From Reclinomonas americana ATCC 50394 (taxonomy: Eukaryota; Jakobida; Jakobea; Jakobida), in the NCBI GenBank assembly GCA_048213135.1, contig PS015109.1, positions 140,327-195,116 of the forward strand: a DNA stretch of 54,790 nt, in the 5' to 3' direction. Under the pieces are notes generated by a model. The model was not told the origin of the DNA and searched no databases. It saw nothing but the letters and a program-made list of their open reading frames with translations. This document shows, one piece after another, positions 54,752 to 54,790 of the stretch; position 1 is the stretch's first letter; each line of letters starts with the position of its first letter. The position numbers and the translations under genes were made by a program.

Positions 54752-54790
54752 GGCCAACTCACCGAATGCAGTGACCTGACAAATTCAGCG
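10243..54790 (-). CDS. Giant NHL/FN3-EGF-IPT-REJ-GPS polycystin-1-like receptor (5' end outside window)
   Basis: One minus-strand gene with many dozens of exons fits the whole stretch, because domains and intron phases run on without a break. Order: eleven NHL/FN3 modules (54790-31399), EGF-like repeats (31224-30872), Ig-like IPT/TIG-type domains (30796-27970), FN3-like and REJ region (27900-24270), GAIN and GPS (23569-21404), and a membrane part resembling the start of polycystin-1 (20960-10243). The stop codon is at 10245-10243. By family knowledge REJ-GAIN-GPS proteins are self-cleaving surface receptors with a large ectodomain; the ligand is unknown. Odd points: no polycystin channel domain follows, no PLAT/LH2 domain was recognisable, and an unknown module is duplicated between membrane segments. 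The exact joins between 22.45-21.9 kb, 27.5-26.4 kb and 21.4-20.0 kb are not all resolved, and N gaps interrupt modules 2, 4, 5 and 6. A split into two genes is possible but nothing in the sequence suggests it. Confidence 0.85.
10730..10980 (-). repeat. Pyrimidine-rich intron tract (plus strand)
   Basis: Intron 11052-10725 of gene B is dominated by CT on the plus strand, so the transcript is GA-rich. No coding content on either strand. Confidence 0.7.
11260..11790 (-). repeat. Pyrimidine-rich intron tract (plus strand)
   Basis: Intron 11792-11228 of gene B contains two (CT)n cores (about 11310-11338 and 11680-11706) in CT-rich sequence. The plus-strand open frame over it is only low-complexity Ser/Leu/Pro. 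Confidence 0.75.
12360..13300. repeat. 110-111-bp pyrimidine-rich minisatellite in an intron
   Basis: The phrase ATGCTCTTTTCTCTTCACC recurs at 12430, 12541 and 12651, giving periods of 111 and 110 bases. Degraded copies with the words CCCGTCTCGCTTT and TTCCCTTCC continue to about 13300. It lies in the ~1.7-kb intron 13890-12163 of gene B. Unlike the surrounding microsatellites it has a fixed long unit. Confidence 0.85.
13891..15872 (-). CDS. Gene B loop exons after the duplicated module
   Basis: Exons 15872-15813 (KKLNAQRGRRRIVSVFK), 15654-15530 (GGGVIVHVDGSHLALEPG), 14389-14224 (VQVMSHVLLPMQFTRWRH), 14151-14050 (MWQRVRTLLADQQRTRN) and 13978-13891 (VGEVSYPVQISALGNSG). All join in frame; one donor is GTCTGC (14223) and the last is GTGAGT. 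No domain recognised. This corresponds in position to the large TM3-TM4 loop of polycystin-1, but the sequence is unlike it. Confidence 0.65.
14430..15529 (-). repeat. 1.1-kb pyrimidine tract inside an intron
   Basis: Intron 15529-14390 is almost wholly C and T on the plus strand (TTCTTCTTC, CTCCTTC words), hence purine-rich in the transcript. The long plus-strand frames here (about 400 codons of Ser, Phe, Leu) are a consequence of the absence of purines, not a gene. Confidence 0.85.
15924..16515 (-). CDS. Gene B unknown module, copy 2
   Basis: Exons 16515-16401, 16338-16216 and 16148-15924. LALLRQQDVIGAWLYYMT then VTQSAGSFSLVALLREFMSW ... ATISEEDIVRLWREQQ ... ASTLASFLTANCIVDD. It aligns with copy 1 along its length (LLRxxDVxGAxLxY; SLxALxREFxxW; ExxxxxRxWxxQ; LAxFxT). 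Phases keep frame: AG|GTGAGT from copy 1 into T-GCC-GGC here. Confidence 0.7.
16580..17638 (-). repeat. Pyrimidine tract with ~120-bp minisatellite, intron
   Basis: Intron 17638-16516 of gene B. The phrase GGTCTCTCATT recurs at 17146, 17266 and about 17393, a period of 120-127 bases with well conserved intervening words such as CCCCTCTCTTCTCCC. The rest is irregular CT-rich sequence. Confidence 0.8.
17639..18336 (-). CDS. Gene B unknown module, copy 1
   Basis: Exons 18336-18103 and 17940-17639. After a proline/alanine-rich linker comes SLLRKNDVFGAFLHYAQHG, then (donor GTTGCG at 18102) VPIGYSLAALQREFFEW ... EMSADEFQRQWLAQ ... ARLLAFVTDRQLIGD. It sits between TM3 and the later membrane segments, so it is probably cytosolic. 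It is predicted mostly helical and is repeated downstream with the intron at the same point. I do not recognise the family; acidic patches before EMSADEF and ISEEDI loosely recall EF-hands, but no canonical 12-residue loop is present. Confidence 0.7.
18415..20030 (-). CDS. Gene B polycystin-1-like TM2 and TM3
   Basis: Exon 20030-19778 ends with FVLTRFHVQTLWFAVCLAL, YCNAVFAE and LRELLIGVISG. After a 1,142-base intron, exon 18635-18415 continues VIMAPVVWIVSQVFKRTPR. This matches the TM2 ('FtRxqRxxxCLxLLxxxM') and TM3 ('iSxxxxxPxxxxxxxlFxrxrpR') pattern of polycystin-1 relatives. The exon goes on into an acidic, serine-rich cytosolic stretch (DRSTSSRSDSPTRK). The join is GG|GTGCGT to CTACAG|GA and keeps frame. 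Confidence 0.82.
18770..19777 (-). repeat. Pyrimidine tract with irregular ~75-bp repeats, intron
   Basis: Within intron 19777-18636. Words such as GTATCACACTC and TCTCCGTTCTCC followed by TTTCCCAT recur every 70-100 bases. The tail (19640-19770) is almost pure CCCTTTCC. Purine-rich in the transcript. Confidence 0.75.
20090..20360 (-). CDS. Gene B possible exons between TM1 and TM2 (unresolved)
   Basis: A frame with RRAFQLWFYVILFMHC and HAVIRINRSRGWLKRR is open here, but other frames are open too. In polycystin-1 this interval holds the PLAT/LH2 domain; I see no TG...GT...V PLAT signature in any frame. Treat as coding of unknown content. Confidence 0.35.
20490..20960 (-). CDS. Gene B probable first transmembrane region (exons not resolved)
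   Basis: Between the GPS and the next certain exon the minus strand offers hydrophobic coding candidates: SSTFVIVVCAYCV near 20720, and VIQVIYLVQLYIGYKLDQ near 20600 followed by ASDRQLVRH. The second resembles the end of transmembrane segment 1 of polycystin-1 relatives ('...lYlxxxxaxrxDrxd'). A possible GTTGCG donor follows at about 20549. I could not choose a unique phased exon set. Confidence 0.45.
20935..21390 (-). repeat. Pyrimidine tract in the intron after the GPS exon
   Basis: CT-rich plus strand between the GPS exon (donor 21403) and the TM1 region. No coding content is evident. Confidence 0.7.
21404..21623 (-). CDS. Gene B GPS (GPCR proteolysis site) motif
   Basis: Exon 21623-21545 encodes LCVYWNETQSAWRSDGCS, the first half of a GPS (C-x-Y/F-W ... 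W-x-x-x-G-C). Exon 21479-21404 encodes FVCLCNHMTDFS, the second half (C-x-C-x-H-x-T-x-F). Splicing out 21544-21480 joins them in frame and places all four cysteines, both tryptophans and the histidine as in the family. The residue pair at the cleavage point is H-M/T rather than the usual H-L/T, so autocleavage is plausible but not certain. Known role: cleavage leaves the ectodomain non-covalently bound to the membrane part. Confidence 0.92.
21480..21544 (-). other. 65-base intron with GTTGCG donor splitting the GPS motif
   Basis: Donor GTTGCG at 21544-21539, acceptor GGTGCAG ending 21480. Reading through destroys the second half of the GPS; removing exactly these 65 bases restores it. This is the cleanest single case of the alternative donor class in the window. 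Confidence 0.85.
21819..23569 (-). CDS. Gene B GAIN-like region
   Basis: Exons at 23569 to about 23440, 23390-23262, 23200-22965, about 22410-22210, 22177-21999 and 21930-21819. The first three are helical and alanine-rich (ALHDAAALLSVVSAG; SLINTAGPMASIG), as in the helical GAIN subdomain A. The later ones have the beta-rich pattern preceding a GPS (LSPYPAPRITTVLGS, then VTLQNAYGQPLALDAS). Exon 22177-21999 ends with a GTTCGG donor and exon 21930-21819 with GTTGCG at 21818. Both joins keep frame into the GPS exon, so the boundaries are well supported there; 22.45-22.18 kb is less certain. Confidence 0.75.
23770..24250 (-). repeat. Hexameric CT-rich repeats, intron 24269-23570
   Basis: Contains (CTCCCT)n with CTCACC variants (about 23960-24140) and (TTTCCC)n (about 24186-24245) in a 700-base intron joining the REJ exon ending LVAG to the exon starting DPASRTALHD in phase 1. 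Confidence 0.85.
24270..27900 (-). CDS. Gene B FN3-like domain and REJ region
   Basis: Exon 27900-27572 is FN3-like (LLPNTNYTFSVGLASN). From about 26.5 kb the sequence follows the REJ (receptor for egg jelly) pattern of polycystin-1 relatives: GLEAATGYYDLYVRT (26.27 kb), STVFNWGCTVDGVDCGK (25.87 kb), RYIFSCNAIRGARSK (25.7 kb), VTPLSGVARSTAFTF followed by FIDVDLP (24.9 kb), YLPFYVHPLYGYK (24.77 kb), and RDTFGGAVDVTTT in exon 24513-24270. The order W-C...C, then 'tPlsG...T.F...w.DvDlP...Y', then 'lP.G....l.v.V.arD.fGa' is the REJ hallmark. Introns include simple-sequence tracts (26.5-27.3 kb). The exon near 27.48 kb (KTLLVHSASMRYGGK) could not be phased. Confidence 0.78.
26515..27310 (-). repeat. 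(ACTC)n and (CTCCCT)n tracts, intron
   Basis: CACTCACT tetramers from about 26520 to 26860 and a near-perfect (CTCCCT)n run at 27225-27306. Both lie between the FN3-like exon and the REJ exons of gene B. Confidence 0.88.
27970..30796 (-). CDS. Gene B array of about seven IPT/TIG-like Ig-fold domains
   Basis: Exons 30796-30461, 30380-30115, 30054-29913, 29870-29562, 29489-28845 (two domains), 28762-28412 and 28327-27970. Each ~110-residue unit shows a start like SFxPxTL, then xLTLxGxxL, a V/I-R-xVxL strand, a lone Cys, and near the end GLxxGxYxVCVD followed by IxxFATIxxG. Examples: YSLQPGANVRSVFLVP, LPRDTYTVCVDV, FVRQYVVCVDMRAIPQ. Most junctions are phase-1 introns after a glycine codon, the pattern of shuffled extracellular domains. 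The fold name is by resemblance to IPT/TIG and could instead be another Ig-like family. Confidence 0.7.
30872..31224 (-). CDS. Gene B EGF-like repeats
   Basis: One exon (31224-30872) rich in cysteines with EGF/laminin-type spacing: GLTCQCPAGRYGRRC, CPSCSNGGTCDDG, GCSNCERGWYDNRC and CQCQNGGACSDG. Donor GTGAGC. These would form an extracellular stalk between the NHL modules and the Ig-like array. Calcium-binding EGF residues are not obvious. Assignment to the EGF superfamily is firm; the subtype is not. Confidence 0.85.
31399..33301 (-). CDS. Gene B module 11 (last): FN3 N-half, six NHL repeats, FN3 C-half
   Basis: N-half VSAILQASLVLNGAPS near 33190 is the most diverged. NHL repeats include YVADWGNHVVRF near 32390, YVADTGNNAIRRF near 32180 and TANHAIRQV near 31940. 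The conserved donor is GTTGCG at 31999. The C-half exon 31609-31399 (LLPSTTYFYRVIDL) ends in phase 2, unlike the other modules, and runs straight into the EGF-like exon: TGGLTGPVC joins VSSGGGLTCQCP. Confidence 0.84.
33302..35221 (-). CDS. Gene B module 10: FN3 N-half, six NHL repeats, FN3 C-half
   Basis: N-half NAMTLVGTVVASG near 35090; NHL repeats include YVADFGNHLIRRV near 34190. The conserved donor is the variant GTTTCG at 33854. C-half LLPNSTYLYRLTDT ends 33302 with a GTACGT donor. Confidence 0.82.
35222..37123 (-). CDS. Gene B module 9: FN3 N-half, six NHL repeats, FN3 C-half
   Basis: N-half TTAVLNGTVNTGGSQ near 36980; NHL repeats include YVADKDNHAIR near 36190 and FVLDSGSFSVRRM near 35960. 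The conserved donor is GTTGCG at 35787. C-half LSPQSAYVFRVGLDN ends 35222 in phase 1. Confidence 0.83.
37124..39178 (-). CDS. Gene B module 8: FN3 N-half, six NHL repeats, FN3 C-half
   Basis: N-half TSATLNGLVNVHEGG near 39040; NHL repeats include YVGDS followed by THTVRKIS near 38700, and YIGDVGNHAIRRL near 37860. The conserved donor is GTTGCG at 37686. C-half LQPAVAYNMRVAAGTY ends 37124 in phase 1. Confidence 0.83.
39179..41257 (-). CDS. Gene B module 7: FN3 N-half, six NHL repeats, FN3 C-half
   Basis: N-half STATLRGQVNPN near 41130, the closest match to the bacterial VNPNG-type consensus besides modules 4 and 6. NHL repeats include YVADQGNHSIRRI near 40070. The conserved donor is GTTGCG at 39896, joining YVAD to TSNDIIRSI. 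C-half LLPQSSYFFRLIDT ends 39179 in phase 1. Confidence 0.84.
41258..43552 (-). CDS. Gene B module 6: near-duplicate of module 4
   Basis: N-half TTATLPATVNPNDVG near 43440, six NHL repeats, conserved donor GTTGCG at 42049, and C-half LMPSVTYFFRFVDS ending 41258 with a GTTCGT donor in phase 1. The 85-N gap at 41780-41864 sits inside an NHL exon at a point where module 4 is contiguous and in frame, so the true gap may be zero bases. Confidence 0.85.
41780..41864. other. Assembly gap (85 N), probably not a real gap
   Basis: It interrupts an NHL exon of module 6 between CGCAAGT and CCATCCGCC. In module 4 the same two strings are directly joined (46861-46880). The inter-copy offset is 5,009 bases to the right of the gap and 5,094 to the left, a difference of exactly 85. 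Confidence 0.85.
43553..46198 (-). CDS. Gene B module 5: FN3 N-half, six NHL repeats, FN3 C-half
   Basis: N-half SSVTLAGQVNAQGAP near 46040; NHL repeats include FVADYENNAIRRV near 44890; the conserved donor is the variant GTTGGG at 44723. C-half LRPSITYYYRAIDS ends 43553 in phase 1. A 508-N gap (43960-44467) lies where module 1 has an intron of about 65 bases. The NHL pair at 45.0-44.7 kb and the C-half are closer to module 1 than to neighbouring modules. Confidence 0.83.
43960..44467. other. Assembly gap (508 N)
   Basis: Lies in module 5 at the position of a short intron in module 1. It may hide an expanded intron repeat rather than exon. Confidence 0.9.
46199..48618 (-). CDS. Gene B module 4: near-duplicate of module 6
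   Basis: N-half TTATLPATVNPNGAG near 48500, six NHL repeats including YVADSSNFAVRKI, conserved donor GTTGCG at 47058 joining YVAD to GQHIRQV, and C-half LMPSVTYFFRFVDS ending 46199. A 182-N gap (46604-46785) falls in a CA-rich intron. Sequence 46874-47630 matches 41865-42621 of module 6 at a constant offset of 5,009 bases with roughly ten visible differences, introns included. The flanking part 47.85-48.55 kb is clearly more diverged from its partner. Confidence 0.86.
46604..46785. other. Assembly gap (182 N)
   Basis: Lies in module 4 at the (CA)n-rich intron that is fully sequenced in module 6 (about 41650-41715). Confidence 0.9.
48619..50657 (-). CDS. Gene B module 3: FN3 N-half, six NHL repeats, FN3 C-half
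   Basis: N-half SVSATVNSTVNAGDP near 50530; NHL repeats include YVSDGGNNAIRQV near 49380. The conserved donor is the variant GTTTCG at 49208, joining YVAD to SASHTIRR. C-half YYYRAVDSSTSIRG ends at 48619 with a phase-1 donor. No gap interrupts it, so it is one of the better examples of a full module. Confidence 0.84.
50658..53181 (-). CDS. Gene B module 2: FN3 N-half, six NHL repeats, FN3 C-half
   Basis: Starts with the FN3-like N-half SSVILLALVNAKNGAG near 53040, then an NHL segment interrupted by the 490-N gap (52315-52804). Further NHL exons follow: SAHVIRRV near 52170, a segment with GALYVCD whose donor is GTTCGT, and STNRVIRC near 51690. The conserved-codon donor is GTTGCG at 51253, followed by TANHTIRQV. 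The module ends with LLPATTYYYRVTDT and a phase-1 donor after 50658. Confidence 0.82.
52315..52804. other. Assembly gap (490 N)
   Basis: Lies in module 2 just after the FN3 N-half; its right edge is a GA repeat. Part of the first NHL repeat is probably outside the gap (MCIESTGAAVLAD near 52280). Confidence 0.9.
53182..54790 (-). CDS. Gene B module 1 (partial): NHL repeats and FN3 C-terminal half
   Basis: The window opens inside an NHL repeat: a partial exon 54790-54763 ends in GHCIR with a GTGAGT donor. A 599-base intron with a GAA/TTC tract follows, then exon 54163-53842 with two NHL repeats (FIADSVNNAIRRV). Its donor is GTTGCG at 53841 and the next exon opens LTSCTVRQV. The module closes with one phase 1-1 exon (ending 53182) holding the FN3-like half LRPSTTYYYRAIDS ... 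SLTTLQ. It most resembles module 5, suggesting descent from one ancestral unit. Confidence 0.85.
54190..54595 (-). repeat. (GAA)n/(GAAGAAC)n-type purine tract, intron
   Basis: Inside the 599-base intron 54762-54164. Here the plus strand is the purine strand, opposite to the tracts at 10.7-27.3 kb, so the transcript carries TTC repeats. Confidence 0.88.

Overview
The window is nuclear DNA of a eukaryote, most likely a unicellular protist; I cannot name the lineage. Reasons: many short spliceosomal introns with GT...AG ends, eukaryotic receptor domains (REJ, GAIN/GPS, EGF-like), long microsatellite and purine/pyrimidine tracts, and draft-assembly N runs (842-1241, 9007-9079, 41780-41864, 43960-44467, 46604-46785, 52315-52804). 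Both genes I can support lie on the minus strand, head to tail, so transcription runs from high to low coordinates.

Gene A (9337 to 2157) encodes an NLR-like STAND protein. I could phase 13 exons into one 1,337-residue reading frame: short N-terminus, NACHT ATPase (Walker A GWSGGGKS, Walker B LALDGYDEC), winged-helix region with FMHKSVLEYFAA, pentapeptide-like stretch, and 14 near-identical WD40 repeats plus a decayed fifteenth.

Gene B (beyond 54790 to 10243) is a giant receptor gene of more than 44.5 kb whose 5' end lies outside the window. From N to C terminus: eleven copies of a ~2.2-kb module (54790-31399); two or more EGF-like repeats (31224-30872); about seven IPT/TIG-like Ig-fold domains (30796-27970); an FN3-like domain and a REJ region (27900-24270); a GAIN-like region and a clear GPS motif (23569-21404); and a membrane region resembling the first transmembrane segments of polycystin-1 (20960-10243). 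That region carries a duplicated soluble module I do not recognise, and ends without the polycystin channel helices.

Each repeated module contains exactly six NHL repeats, enough for one six-bladed propeller. It appears to be inserted between the two halves of an FN3-like domain of the bacterial 'ATLnGtVNPnG ... gLxPxTtYyyRv' type. The extracellular part would be a string of at least eleven NHL propellers threaded through an FN3 chain and tethered by a GPS-containing polycystin-1-like membrane core.

Both genes share a second class of splice donor, GTTNCG (usually GTTGCG), beside normal GTGAGT-like donors. It is needed to keep frame at the GPS motif, in the NACHT domain, and at the same codon of all eleven modules. 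The C-terminal half of gene B has kilobase-long introns that are purine-rich in the transcript; the module half has introns mostly of 50-150 bases. I found no RNA genes, transposons or CRISPR arrays. Plus-strand open frames are antisense shadows or low-complexity translations.
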